Positions 36,656 through 49,436 of a stretch of 64,000 bases of DNA are shown piece by piece. Every line of letters begins with the position of its first letter. Positions within the stretch are counted from its first letter, which is position 1. Both the position numbers and the translations under genes were made by a program. The DNA is from Cannabis sativa (lineage: Eukaryota; Streptophyta; Magnoliopsida; Rosales; Cannabaceae): NCBI RefSeq assembly GCF_029168945.1, contig NC_083601.1:14598160-14662159 (forward strand), written 5' to 3'. The notes under the pieces were generated by a model. It was not told where the DNA came from and made no database searches. It saw only the letters and a program-made list of their open reading frames with translations.

Positions 36656-36865
36656 TTACATATTATATATCCAAAATATTTCTACTTCTGATTCAAAGTA
36701 TATATAGTACTGCTGATTATTATTACTCAGCTTATTATTATTCTTAGTAGTATTATTATATAAGCCTTCTACCTCTACAAGATTATCTTCATCTTCACAA
36801 ATCAGCTCACTCATAATCCCAACTTTTTGTTCTTCTTCTTCTTCTATATCACAAAACAACTTCAT
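36656..36865 (-). other. Possible upstream ORF in the NAC075-like 5' leader
   Basis: A minus-strand frame beginning MKLFCDIEEEEEQKVG ends 58 bases upstream of the NAC start codon. It is acidic then Asn/Tyr-rich, about 69 codons, and open over 210 bp of AT-rich DNA. If the transcript starts beyond 36865 without splicing, this would be an upstream ORF that could lower NAC translation. It is not in frame with a continuous NAC extension. Low confidence; no homologue recognised. Confidence 0.25.
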
Positions 36866-38148
36866 ATGGTTAAATATATGTATACAAATATATAAAGAAA
36901 TAATTATATCATTATCAATTAATACATAATATAGTAAGATTTGTGACTTGAAAAAAATCAACAGGATACAAACAAATCATACAAAAGATAATGTTTTGTG
37001 GTATAGTACACTTACTGATTATATGTTAAAAGAGCAAGAATACAGCTTCAAAAATTAAATTAATGAAGACAAAAATCTTTTTGATTGCTTTCAGTGGCCA
37101 AATTCGACCAAAACCAAGAAATTTCCCAAAGCCCAGATGAGATTAGAAGAGAATATAATAGTATTAACATAGAAAATAAAAACTAAAAATAAAATCTCTC
37201 CCTAGCTAAGAAATAATTGATAAGATATTAGCTATAGTGCTAGTAAGAAGAATATAGAAGAGAGAAGAAGAGAGAAGAAGAGGGAGAGAGAAATGAATTG
37301 AAGAAGAAAAGAGAGAGGGAAAAAAGGAAACTGTCACAGTAGGATTTGAGCTATAAACCTGCTTTAACCCATGGAATCCCTCTCTACTTTAACTGAAGCT
37401 CTCAGTGAGAAAAAAATATATATTATATATAAAATAAAAAAATAAATAATAAAAATAAAAAGGAAAAGTTTCTCTCTCTCAACAAAACCTACACAAACAT
37501 ACCAACTTTAATAAGCTGCCTTTGCTAATTTAAGAAGGCCATATGTATGTAGGCGGTTTATGTGAGAGAAAGAGAAAGAGAGTAGGATAGAAACAAATTA
37601 AAACCAACTTGGGAATTTATATTTATTTATAATAAATTAATAGTTTTGGGCTAATAAAATAAAGCTCTTCTCAAGGGGGTTCTCTATTTCTCTCTCACAC
37701 CTTTGTTTGAGTCTCTTGACTATCAAAAGCAAAAGGCAAGAAACGGCCTTCACAGCTGTTACTATATGGAACAAACACTCAAAAGCAGAGAAACCCCATA
37801 TCTTTGTATTACTTATTTTATACTTGATTATTATTATTAGAGTTAAAATAAAAATAAATAAATGAAAGTATTATTGTACGTACACCTCTTGGGTTTGTAT
37901 TTCTTTCTTTATAAATTTAACTAATTGAGGTCATATATATGTCTAAAAATTAAAAATTGGTGTAATTAATTACCTAAGCTATAATTTTACATTTAAAAAA
38001 TAAAGAATTATAATATTTTCTAAAGATAGATTAATGATGTAAAATATAATAGTGAAAAACGAAAAAACACACACACGAAAAAAAAAATGATAAGAGCTCA
38101 CATGGGTTTTGAGCTGGAGTGCTGATCATGATGCTTTTGCCATGAATG

Positions 38149-38152
<4 letters not shown>

Positions 38153-38181
<29 letters not shown>
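38153..38181. repeat. (GA)n microsatellite
   Basis: About 14 GA units, upstream of the NAC gene. GA/CT tracts near plant promoters can bind GAGA-binding (BBR/BPC) proteins; that is only a possibility here. Confidence 0.85.
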
Positions 38182-38184
<3 letters not shown>

Positions 38185-39623
38185 AGAGAGGTTGCTTGAT
38201 TTGCAAGGCAAAATGAGCAGTATACTTGATGGACCACCACCACCCCTTCTAATTAATAGAGCTACAAAATAAAATTATCTATCTCTAAAGAAAGAAAAAA
38301 AAAATATTTAATTTTATATCTAAAATAATAATAATAATAATAAATCTACTAGGAAACTTCAGGGAGAAGCACCCCCCACAAAAACAAAAAACTATTACCT
38401 AAATATCTAAAAGGGTAAAACGACTTCATTTTACATGCAGTATTAGTTTTGTATCCTTCTCTACTTTTGGGGGTTGTGTTATATTTTTGTATAGAGAGGG
38501 AAAACTAGGCTACTTTCAGTCACACACAGATTATGTTATGTCCATATGCTGCAGTGGCAATGGGGGCCCACTTGAAATCTTTCTCCTCTCTAAAGTGTGT
38601 TCATATCTGATGATGGGCTAAGCTTCACGTTTATAACATTCATTCCGGCAGTCAAAATTAAAATGATGGATGGTCCAAGATGATGTTTGAAGAATATATA
38701 TAAATATATTGTATATGTATATATGTAACTCACCATGATTACACTGCTCATTTCTCTAATATTTTTTATGTAAAACAAAAAAAATTTAAATAAATATATA
38801 TATATAGAAAAATTGTAGAAGATCACTACTTTTGTCTTTAAATAAGGAGATCTCTAGTTTTAGTATTTACAAATAATATAATTTAAATTTTTTTATACGA
38901 TTGTGTATATTATACCTATACTGTATTTCGTTTGTTTTTGACTATATATATTTTAAATTCTGTTTAATATTGTAAATTATTTAATTATTTTTAACAACTT
39001 AAATCATGTATACTATAACTAATCATGTAGACTTTCATATAATTAAGTTTTCAAATATAAAAAATATTAATGTCCCTAGTAGTGATAGAGACTGATTTTA
39101 GTGTAATTGTTCTCTAAATATATATAAATGAAAAATAGGTGTGTAAAGTATTGGTCGATAGAGCACTGACATTGAGGAATATGTCCTTATAGGGAGGAGG
39201 AGAGAATTGAGATCTCTATTAATTAGGTACCAAAATCACCATTCACTAGTGATCAACTTTTTTTTTTAAAAAAAAAAAAAAGTAGAAAATAAATCAAAAA
39301 AGAAAATATATATTTAAAAATAAATAAAAATAGTGAACAACCTTTGATTAGTTTTCTCTTTTTGTCCCTTAAGAAGGAATGGAAGAATCAGATTGCTGAG
39401 ATTGGATTATATCCAATAAGTCTTACTTTTGACTAATGAATAGGGGAACCCACAGATCTTAAGCACTGTTTTTATGCTCTCCACTCTTGGCATGTTACAC
39501 AATATCATATCTATATTTTTATTTACTTTTATTTTTTTAGTTTAAAAATTCAAAAACAAAAAAATCCTTTTTTGAAAGGGAATTAAATATATCTATATGT
39601 ATTATTATGAGTATCAAGAACAA

Positions 39624-39625
<2 letters not shown>

Positions 39626-39686
<61 letters not shown>
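39626..39686. repeat. (TAA)n microsatellite
   Basis: About 20 uninterrupted ATA/TAA units. A likely length-polymorphic marker. Confidence 0.9.
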
Positions 39687-39688
<2 letters not shown>

Positions 39689-42600
39689 AAGTATATAAAT
39701 TCTAAATATTCTGAAAACTTCAAAACTGCAAGTAGCTATAGGTCTAGCTAGGGAAGAACATTATGTGGAAAAATACTTCTTTAATTTTAATAGGTTGAAA
39801 TGTGTATATGTACGAGAATATTTCTACAAGGCTAGAGAATAATACTTACTTGGTACTCATTTAATTATTTTGTTAAGATTCAGAGACATAATTTAGATTT
39901 TCTAGATCGAATGAGGAATATGTTGCATCAACTCGACAAAAAAATTTCTTTTGTCAAATTATTACTTTCAAGTGGTGATTAATTGAACATACATAGGAAT
40001 ATAGATGTATCTATATAGAAAGAAATTGAGAAATTTATTTATATATATTTATAAAGGATAGTTAGATATAGATAGTTTGGTTCCAATTCCACACCAAAGT
40101 AAGGACGTGGCAGCTAAAGCTAATGTAATGATACTTCCATATACAATTTTTAAGTATTTTCTTCGGCTCAAAATTTTGCTCCATTTATGTGTAATAATAT
40201 AATAAACATATATATGTATGGTATTTGAGCACATGTTCTAATTTATAATACATATCCATTAATTATTTTCAAAATGTTGAATCCTATATACATTTGTTGT
40301 TCTCTCTTAGTAGATAGTATCTTGATAAAGTGTGGGGCTATGATACAAATTGTTGTTAATTAATAAGGCTGGCACAAAATAAAATTAAATAGGGAAAAAA
40401 CTACAAAGAAAAGAAAAGTATGTTCCAATAAGAAACTAAATTTGAATGTGATTCTTCCTCTTTCAAAAAAAAAAAAATAATAATTGAATGTGATTCTGTA
40501 CATTTTTGCTTTCTAATGAGAAAGAAGACTGTTTTTTAATGAAATAAAGTAAAATAAAAATAAAAATAACAATAATAAAAATAATATACTATTAATTAGA
40601 AGTTGAAGAAGAAGAAGAATGAGAGAAGTCATATGGTATAGTCCAAAAAAACATTCATCAATGAGTTTGTCATTATAGTGTTTGTGCATGTTTTACTAAT
40701 TTTCTCACTGTCAATAGGTTATTTTATAACCACACATATGAGTGGTCGGCAATACTTGTTTATAATCATAACTCAAAGTGAAGTAGAGTGAGAGAGAAGA
40801 ACTGAAGAGATTGTCCCCTTTTTTCTTTTTTCTTTTTTTCTTTTTTCTTTTAGGGGGGCTTGGCTATGCTGAGACAAGAATAAATTGGAAGAAAATTAAA
40901 AGTTATGGCCTCTAATCAACCTAGGGTGACAAATATCAACTTCATAATAATAAGAATAATAATATTAATAATTTGTAGTAATGAATGTTTGTATTTTAAT
41001 TAATCACATATTAACGTGTCAACTTTGTACTCATAGATAATAATTAATATATGTATATCCATATAGTTTTACATGACAAAACTAATAGTAATATGATTAT
41101 AATAATGACCTCTAGAAAAAAAAAATTATGTTTCTATATTTTGTAGTGTTGGAAATTGAAGAGTGATGATCACACTAGTGATAAAAGAGTAATAGTGTTG
41201 ATATGTGTACGGATTTTCAAGTTTGTCATGTGAGTTGGGTATGACTTGTAAGGCTAACTAGGGAAAGATTAAAAGAAAGAAGAAGAAGTGATGTTAGCCT
41301 GTTAGGTTTATCTAATATCTGCCAATTGCTATCGCTTCCCTTTTACTTCACCAATATTTTTTGTCTTTGACTTACCTATCAACCTCTTCTAATTAAGTCC
41401 TAACAAAAACAAGAGAGATATCCAATTATGGTACACAACCAATGCTTCTAAGACTGAATTTTCACTATCGAATTTCTATTCTTTTTTTTTAATTTTTGAA
41501 AACAGTTTAGCCAAACTCACCACTAAACAAACCACAAAGAATATATTCTTGCACCCTTTTTTTTTAGTTTTAAATTTCAAGTAAAGAAAAAGAGTATCTT
41601 CTCTTCCATAGCCGTTAAAGAGAAGGGTATCAATCAACAAATAAAAAAAATAAAGCCTTGGAAGCATAATATTTTTTCTTTATGAGATTTGAATAGGTAT
41701 ACGGGTACTACGGCTCTGCCTTAATATATTCTCTATTTGTTTATTTATTTAGGTATCTGCAGTTTCTGCATGGTATGAAGTAAAACATTCTATCTTTTCT
41801 AATGGGGTATGTATGACTACTAATTAATTCCTCAAGTTACTAATCATAGCACAAAACAAAGCATGTTCCGATGCAGCACTGTCCTCCTAATCATTTTGTT
41901 TATCCTACTCTACTCTAATACAAGTGAAATAAATGCTTGTGAAGTAAAGTTTGGGCATATACTTTATTGCATGCATCTAATCACTTTTCATTTATCATAT
42001 ATAATAATAATAATAAGATAATATGTTTTTTTAAAAATAAAATAAATTCTTCTTTACCAAAGATATCTAATCACTAGATATGATTAGAACTTGTATTTAT
42101 TACTTGAACAAAGTAGGAAAAGAAAAAATCTCTACTATGTTTTGTTTTCTCTTTTTGCTGCCATTATTCCAACCTAACGTATTTAACTAATACATGGAAA
42201 AGATCTCAGATACATTATCCAAAATCAGTGGCCCTAGAAAGTTCCAACCTTTCCGAAATGAATGCATTCAACCTATCAAATAAGAATAATATATTGCACG
42301 GTGATACAATTCCCACAACTTCATACAAATCAAAGCACCACCAGATCAGACATTTTAGGTAAATCTTAACTAAACCCATTTATATAAATATATAAAGATA
42401 TGTGTGTGCTTAAATATGTATCCAACTTTCAACTCAGATCAAAAATGTCTTAACCTACTTACTCACCATCAATTTTCGAAGAAGAAAGATAAAGATAAGA
42501 TAATTGCAACTAGCAGCAAAAAAATAAAGGCAATACATCAATATCGATGCTCTTACCAACAATGGAGATCTTTCATCCAAAATTCCTGGCATTCTTGGAA

Positions 42601-42699
42601 TTTAATGTAACAATCCAATGGTGTATATAACTGATATAGTTATGCCTGCAATTCGGCTTGAGGAAATATTTAACCCTGAACAAAAAAATAGGAAAGCCT

Positions 42700-42830
42700 T
42701 TTTTTCTAATGGCAAAAAAATTACACTAAGCCAAAAGCTGGAATTCAAACCCATTGTCTGACAAAGCCTACCACCAATAACTCGGGCCTAGTGGGCTGCT
42801 TGCCAGAACCACCAATTTATTGAGTAATTG
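42700..42830 (-). mobile_element. Possible SINE-like fragment 3' of the peptidase gene
   Basis: On the minus strand the segment contains GGGTTTGAATTCC, close to a Pol III B box (GGTTCGANNCC), preceded by about 40 bases of tRNA-like GC-richer sequence and followed by T/A-rich sequence. No clear poly(A) tail or target duplication was defined. It lies just outside the stop codon, within the likely 3' UTR. Confidence 0.25.
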
Positions 42831-42963
42831 ACAATTAGAAATTTCTCCTTATTTAAAACAGATTTTTTCTGTAAAAGGAACTTGACACGATAAGCAATTC
42901 TCAAACACTTTAGTCACAGAAGATTGGTGCCTGCCCAGTGTCCGGTTTAGTTGTACAATAGAA

Positions 42964-45900
42964 TCACTTTGCACCGAACTTGCTGCTAACTGAATCGTAG
43001 CTTGGGAAATAGATGACTACCAAAAATAAAATGAGAAAAATCAAATAAAATTGCAAAGAGACCTATTAAGAAAAGCAGATAACCATAAAATCATAAACAG
43101 CAAGATAATTAAAAGATTGGATAAGTACCATCTCCGTGTGATGCCATCGTGAGAGGAGACGATAGAAGCTTTTGGGCAATTGAAGCAATATCTTTTGGAG
43201 TGACTTCATCTACAACCTTCAAGAAATGCTCCACTTGCATCCTATCACAGTACACAATGTCTTTTTCAAAATAAAGCTTAGCCAGGTAAAGACAACAATT
43301 TTTTATGCACTAATGTGCAAACGTGGTGCTAAAGTCAAACAGGTCCAGTTATTTTATGAATCAGGTCATACCGCTTCCCATAAGTCAGGACTTGTCTCCC
43401 TATATCTTCTGATGCAATCATCTATAAAAAAACAAATTGTCAATGAGCAATTAAGAAATTTATAAACTCAAAATGCACATGAGCTACCATGTAGCTGGAA
43501 AAATTTCATGACAAATGGCATGCATACTCTAGATTCCAAATTCATTAGAATGGCAGATTTCGTCGACTTTTTAGCACGATCTAGCTGTACTTGGTCAACT
43601 GCGTACATGAGGGGAAAATGTATAAGAAGTAGGATCCAAAGTGAAGTTGATTAGTCAAGAAACAATAATATAAATACCTTCGCCAGGTTTAGCAAGTGCA
43701 ATAAGCTCATTAGCTACTATATCAACTGCTTTTGCAGCAAAACCAGAGTCCTGTATACAGAGGGACAGAAGCAATTGGTTCATTCATGTAGCTTCAGAAT
43801 AAACTCTTTATCCAAACTTTTTTTCTGTAACAGCCAATGTGGTGTGTATGTGTATATATTATGACTGTACGAGTATGCAAACTATCATTTTCTCCTCTAA
43901 TTAAAAAAAATAAGCTAAAGAAAAAGTCCACATACAGTGGTAGATTGGATACCAAAATATGCCAGTACAGTTGTATGTCTATACATCACAATACTACTAT
44001 GCAACTATCATTTTCTAATTTTAAATAATTAATTCAAAGGAAATGGGTGCTTACAGTGATAGGTTGGATAACAAAAAAATCAGTATTGTTATATGTGTAT
44101 ACATAAACTATATTAGTATGCAAATGATATTTTCTTCTCTAATAAGAACTTTGAAACTTGAAGAAAAAGCCTGCTTACATTGGTAGATTGGATACCAAAT
44201 AGTATGTGTACGTATAACAATATTAGCATGCCCACTATCATTTTCTTTTCTGATAAAAAATTTAAACTTGGAGAAAAGGGCTGCTTACAGTGGTAGCTTG
44301 GATACCAAAAATGCCAGTATTGTTGTAGATGTTATTGAATGCTGAAATAGACTGAAATTGTGGTTGCTCATTCAAGACACGTACATCTGATCATCATATC
44401 AGCACGTGCATTCAGATGTCAAGGCTATTCATTTTATTACTTATGGAGAGAGAGCATGATGAATAGTCCAAGAATCAAAACAGAACCACGAATAAAAAAT
44501 ATAAAAAAAAAAAACTACAAATCCACCCAGATAATAGATTTTATTGCTTGGAGGAATAAAAAACAGAATTTTATACATTCAGTTGCAGCAAGTAATGTAT
44601 CTTGGACAACTTACAAAGCCGAGAGTGCATCCCTTTTCCAGGTCCACCTGCTGAGAAAGATCCACCTCCTCCCAATAGCATCTACAATGACGGAATATTA
44701 TTATTATTTCCCGCAAATATCACCCAAAAAAAACATGTAGACATGCTTAAGGAATTTAGAGAACAAACAGTAGCACATTAAAAGAAGGGAACCAAAGAAT
44801 ATTAGACACATCAAGTAATTAAAGAATTCAGTAGCAAAACCTGTAGAACAGTCAATTGCATAGCTTCCTTCTCCTTGTGCCAGCCACCAGGAAACTCAAA
44901 CGCAAGAGCAAAATGGGTTCTCTGGTGAAGTAAGATAATTACATTTTAAATTTTTGAAAATGTACTGAGAACAAAGATTACTTGATGGATAGACATACCC
45001 CAGAATCAACATGACAGCGATAGTCACCTCCTGTATACAAAGACTTTGGCTCTTCAGGACGAGGGACACTAGGTAGATCAGACAAAAGTGGTTCAGCAAT
45101 GGATACTAGCTCCTCATGATCAACCCCATAACCAGCAAGTACAATCCTGGGAGCTGTATAATTTTCCTGTAATTTTCATTGAAATCAGTCCACGTAAAGA
45201 GGCCACCTTTAAAGTTAACATATAAACTATAAACATGCAAGTCTCAGAACATTCTGTACAAACACCCAGATATGCATACGTAAAGTAACTAGAAGATGAT
45301 TTGATATAGTGAAACCTGCAAGAAGATAGTTATGGAACTTACAGCAACAAATTCCTCCAAAATTGTACCATTCAATCTAGTTATTGCAGATTCTGGAGCT
45401 AAAAGAGGATTAGCCAGAGCTCCTGAATAACCAGCGGAATGAATTGCTTCCAGAACTAAAGCGTCAGGGTTGTTGGAAGCTTCACTAATCTCAGATTTCA
45501 CCTTCTGAAGCTGTGAAAACTAAATATGATTAGCCATACATCAGAGAAGTAACTATCTTTCTATCATACAATGATTACGATAATTTACCTGCTCATTGAC
45601 CTCCCAATCCAGGAAAACAGGATTCCTAACAGAGTCAGCAAGAAGCTCAACCATTTGGGGAACATAAGTCTTTAAAGCATCAAATGTATAACCCATCTGT
45701 TCTCGAGAAGCTGAGGCTTGTACATGCCCACCAATTGCCTCCACCTCACGCACAACACGCAAGTGACTCCTATTTCTTGTACTCTTAAAGGCCATACGCT
45801 CCAGCAAGTGGGAGGCACCAAATGATAATGGTGTTTCATATATAGAACCACAATCAACATATACGCCAATTGAAGCAGTAGGAGTCTGTTAAAGCAACAG

Positions 45901-46843
45901 AATCCAACTCCAATTAATTAGTTTTAAAGCACGATGGCTCATGATAGCCAATGAAAAATATAGAAAATATATCACAAAACATTTATTCCCAAAAACCCAC
46001 TTACCGCTGATGTTTGGGAAGCTATTTTGAGGCCATTAGGAAGAGTTGTAATTTTGGTGGAATCTGGTTGAACGTGGTCTGGCAATGGAGAAGGCAGATT
46101 GACACCCGGTAGTGGGAAGTCTAGAGGAGGTAAAGTCCTAGAACCTCCACCGAAAAGCCATCCAAATAGACCTCCAGAAGTGGATGAGGACTGACTTGTT
46201 GAAACAGCACTTGAACTTGCAAAACGGACGAGTTCCCTATGGCAGCTACGACCCTAATAACCATTGTTTGGTAAGATGTCATTAACCCATTGCCAATCAA
46301 TCTAACTACTCAATTGTAATAAAAGGCACCAAACCCCAAAACAGGAGTAACAAGTAAAGCCCAGTGTAATCTACAAACAAAACACATTTTCTTTGCTATC
46401 CATTTACATCATTAACATTCGAAAAACAGGTGCGTAAACAAAAGAACTAAATGATTCAACTCAAGTTCATGGAAAACTTGCATTAGGCTTAAGTAAATGA
46501 ATTAAACTAATTTCAAGATTTCTAAATTCATAATTTTTCTACATTCCTGACATATTTCTGGAAACAAACACTACGTTAAAATCATATAAAACAACTATCA
46601 AAAGTTCTATAGAATCAAACGAGAGATCTAATAAGCAATAGATACGCAAATAACCATAAATTTCTACGAATAAGATTGGACATACATAGAATCATTCGCA
46701 AATGTACAAATGAAAGATGTGTATGAGTAAACATGGATTCGAGCTAAAGATTAACCCGTAGGGTTACGGATTGGGAGTTTTTGGGGATAAAATAAATTAC
46801 TAACCCTTAGGGCCCTGAGGCGTGAAGCTGTGGCTCTGTACAT
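42964..46843 (-). CDS. MPPA: Mitochondrial processing peptidase alpha subunit
   Basis: Thirteen coding exons, minus strand: 46843-46805, 46253-46005, 45885-45589, 45510-45343, 45166-44999, 44921-44841, 44681-44615, 44386-44289, 43750-43678, 43598-43528, 43421-43372, 43241-43129, 43016-42964. All have GT..AG junctions and consistent phase; the product is 508 aa. The N-terminus MYRATASRLRALRGRS is Arg/Ser/Ala-rich without acidic residues, a mitochondrial presequence. The M16 fold is clear: GVYVDCGSIYETP, then SHLLERMAFKST (aa 121-132), EISEASNNP-type helix, and the glycine-rich loop GGGGSFSAGGPGKG (338-351). The metal motif HxxEH of the beta subunit is HLLER here, so this is the non-catalytic, presequence-binding alpha subunit. 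In plants it is also a core protein of the cytochrome bc1 complex. The C-terminus SYDSVSSKFGAK is family-typical. Confidence 0.95.
43850..44340. repeat. Exon-derived minisatellite in an MPPA intron
   Basis: Between coding exons 8 and 9 a unit of about 110-125 bp is repeated about three times next to the genuine exon end. Each unit contains a copy of the 3' end of exon 8 plus its splice donor. On the plus strand: CTTACAGTGGTAGCTTGGAT at the true exon (44285) and diverged versions at about 43934, 44053 and 44176. An intronic GCAAACTATCATTTTCT-like block follows in each. The duplicated exon ends keep donor-like GTAAGC or GTATGT sequences but no acceptor, so they should not be spliced as exons. 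Confidence 0.8.
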
Positions 46844-47465
46844 GGCGATGAACTGCGAATAGTGACGCCCTGAGATTGTCGGGACTCGGATGGTATCGAG
46901 GGTTGGGCGAGGCGTAAGGGTCTCTCTGCTCGATTGGACTTTGAAGGTTCAACAATTTGATTTGACCCTTTTGGGGGAGAAAGATTGTCGCATGGCATTG
47001 GCAGGGATAGGTTGTACACGTGTGGGGCACGTGCGAATTACGTTGCAGCTCCGAATTCCGATTAGAGCAGGGAATAATCTGGACCGTTAATCAAAGCAAA
47101 GAACAAATGGAATTTTAAGGGTAATCATCCTATGGCCCAAACAATCTATGTAATGAATATTAATTATTAATTTTTAGGATTTTTACAGTACATACTAAAA
47201 TTTTCAGTTTTTTTACTTTTTTATCGTGGGATTGAATTTTTATTAAAAATATTGTGTTTTTTTCAAAAATTTTGTGTAAGCTTTATACTATATACTGTGT
47301 TAAGTTGTCACAGTTGTTTTTTAGTTGTTTAGTGTTGTTGTTCTGTTTTGTTGTTTTATAAAAAAAAATATTACTTTTGTAAAAAAATCTGTGTGATAGT
47401 AAAATTGTAAACTTTTGCCTAAAATCTAATATTTTTGTAAAAACCCCAAAAGAAAACTTGTGAAG
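46844..47465. other. MPPA promoter side and AT-rich spacer
   Basis: The first 250 bp upstream of the MPPA start is the GC-richer 5' UTR/promoter. From about 47150 the sequence is T-rich, with GTTGTTTTTTAGTTGTTTAG-like runs. No other gene is seen; the small ORFs overlapping the first exon are shadows. Confidence 0.5.
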
Positions 47466-48099
47466 ACTTAGGCCCAAAGCAGACAATATCATACTAATGT
47501 GGGAGTCGAGGTTAGGTAGCGACCCGACTAGGTAGAAGAATGGGGTCCAACAAGTGGTATCAGTGCCAAAGGTTTAGGAGTACTGGGGTAATGGACTGCA
47601 TTTGCAATGTGTGGGAGAAAGAAACCCTCAATGTGATGAGTTCGCGATTGAAGATCTATATGGTGCCTTGTATCGAAAGTCTACCTGATATTGAGGTAGT
47701 CATGTGGCGTGTCTCGTTGATGATTACAGCGGTACAAGGTGGAGATCGGTGTTAGGACCTGTGTCGAAAGTCAACCTAACAAAGGTGATGGTCAGGCGGC
47801 GAGTTTCGTTGGTGATAGCGGTGACGTAAGGTGATTTCGCTGGAGGGGAGGGCACGAGTATGTGGTCCTTGGTTTGAGGGGAGAATTGTTGGGGTATCAA
47901 CCTAAGTCCCACATTGGAAGAATAGACAAGAGTTGTCTTGGATATAAGTGTTCCACATTCTCTATTAGTATGAGGCATTTTAGGAAGGTGCTCAAAAACA
48001 AACCGTCAGGGCTTAGGCCCAAAGCGGACAATATATCATACTAATGTAGGAGTCAAGGTGAGATGGCAACCCAACAAGGAAGAAGAACGAGGCCCAACA
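47466..48099 (+). mobile_element. TRIM retrotransposon, 5' LTR truncated
   Basis: The 3' LTR (47887-48099, 213 bp) runs from TGTTGGGGTATC to GGCCCAACA. The last 87 bp of the same LTR recur at 47466-47552 and are followed at 47555-47567 by TGGTATCAGTGCC, a tRNA-iMet PBS with one change. Only about 335 bp separates the LTRs and holds no gene, which defines a terminal-repeat retrotransposon in miniature. A purine-rich stretch (GAGGGGAGAA) precedes the 3' LTR as polypurine tract. The 5' LTR is truncated on its left. Confidence 0.85.
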
Positions 48100-49436
48100 A
48101 TGTATATTTGGTTTTTATATTTTGTTGTAATGGGATTGCTCCATTTTTTGTAGTATTTAATCTATTTTTCATTTCAAGTTTGTCATATTATTTTTTTATA
48201 TAATTGAAATTGGTTTTTCAAATTTTGTTATGATTTTGTATGAGTTCAGAACTTTTGTTATGGTTTCACAGATTTTGTTATATTTTAGTTATGATTTTTC
48301 ATAGGGTCGAAACTAGTTTCATTTGGTTAAAACTTGTTTCACAGGATTTACATGTTCGAAACTGGTTTTGCATGTTCGAAATAGGTTTCACATTAAAGGT
48401 TATGTAATGTGGTTGCTTCATTTTATGATGTTATTATATATTTTTTATTTTAAATTTTTTATTATTATTTTGTTTTTAGGTTTGAAACTGGTTTTCACAC
48501 TTATATTCCGTTCTTAGATTATTATTGTTGTGCATTGTGTGCTGTTTTGATTATATTTGTGAGTATTTTTTTTTTGGTATTTTTGTGTGTGTATTTTTTT
48601 TCTTCCATTTGGTTGATTGATAAAACTAGTTTCAGTTATCTTTATTGTTTATCATTTATGTTTTGTTTTTATAATCTTTATTGTTGTTGTGTGACGAAAT
48701 TAGTTTTTGTTTGGTTTTTATAGTGTTCATTGTTGTTGTATGATGAAATTGGGTTCGGTCTACTTTTTATGTTTTTGTTCAGATAGAATATAATTCCTCC
48801 AATAAAAATGCAATAAAAGATGTTGCTAAATATTCAAGTGCTAACTGTGAGAAGAACTTCCTCCAATTAAAAATTCGTAAAAAGGTTATTCACAAGGAAA
48901 AAAAAAATCTAACTCAAGTTTTAAGGGTTCATTTTTCATGACTTTTTTTTTAAGTATATTAATTTGTTTCAATTTATCCTCTTATAGTTTTATATGTTTA
49001 CTTGTAGCTTTTTAAACTGATCTTCGTGTTTAATTGTTGGTTTATTATTTTACGTAATTAAGGTTTAAGTTTTTTTTTTTTTTTGTTATTTTAAGAAATT
49101 AGTTTCGTTGTGCCAGAGTTACATTTCTACGTCTAACTTCAGTGACGATTTCACCGTCAAACTCCAAGAACGGTGACAATTCTAATGACTTTTCGGTAAT
49201 TTTTTCCGTCAATTATACTAATTTCGGTAACTTTTTTGGTATCGACATCAACTCTGTCGACTTTTTCGACAATTGTAGCAACTCCAGTGATTTTTTCGGT
49301 ACCAATAGTAACTTTAACAACTTTTCCACACCAATAACTGAAGGTGGCAACTCCAGCAGTAATCACTTTTCATTTATTTGTTTCTAAATATATTTCTTAA
49401 AAAAAGACATGGAGAGAATTTAAATATATTTTATGG
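48100..49436. repeat. T-rich spacer with repeated GAAACTRGTTT motifs
   Basis: GAAACTAGTTTCA, GAAACTGGTTTT and close variants recur from about 48305 to 48500 and more weakly to 48760. From 49142 to 49378 the sequence is built of degenerate repeats of a GTGACTTTTTCGG-like unit, which makes an 81-codon Asn/Phe/Ser-rich frame. That composition and the similar inverted block at 49611-49778 argue that the frame is a repeat artefact. No gene is recognised. Confidence 0.5.

Larger units (their letters stand above)
36866..42690. other. Intergenic region between the NAC and peptidase genes
   Basis: This contains the NAC promoter side (36866 to about 38500, with GA-rich tracts at 37255-37325) and AT-rich spacer. 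No further gene, TIR pair or LTR was recognised. Short ORFs here are low-complexity. Confidence 0.5.

Noticed and set aside
38115..38140. Possible miR172-like GATCATGATGCT sequence
   Set aside because: It matches the microRNA core poorly and I could not find a complementary arm forming a hairpin.
38031..38243. 70-codon minus-strand ORF upstream of the NAC gene
   Set aside because: Its middle is the (GA)n tract read as Ser-Leu repeats; no conserved motif is present.
46800..47090. Three ORFs over the first MPPA exon
   Set aside because: They are shadows of the GC-richer 5' UTR and presequence exon; only the frame starting MYRATASR joins exon 2 in phase.
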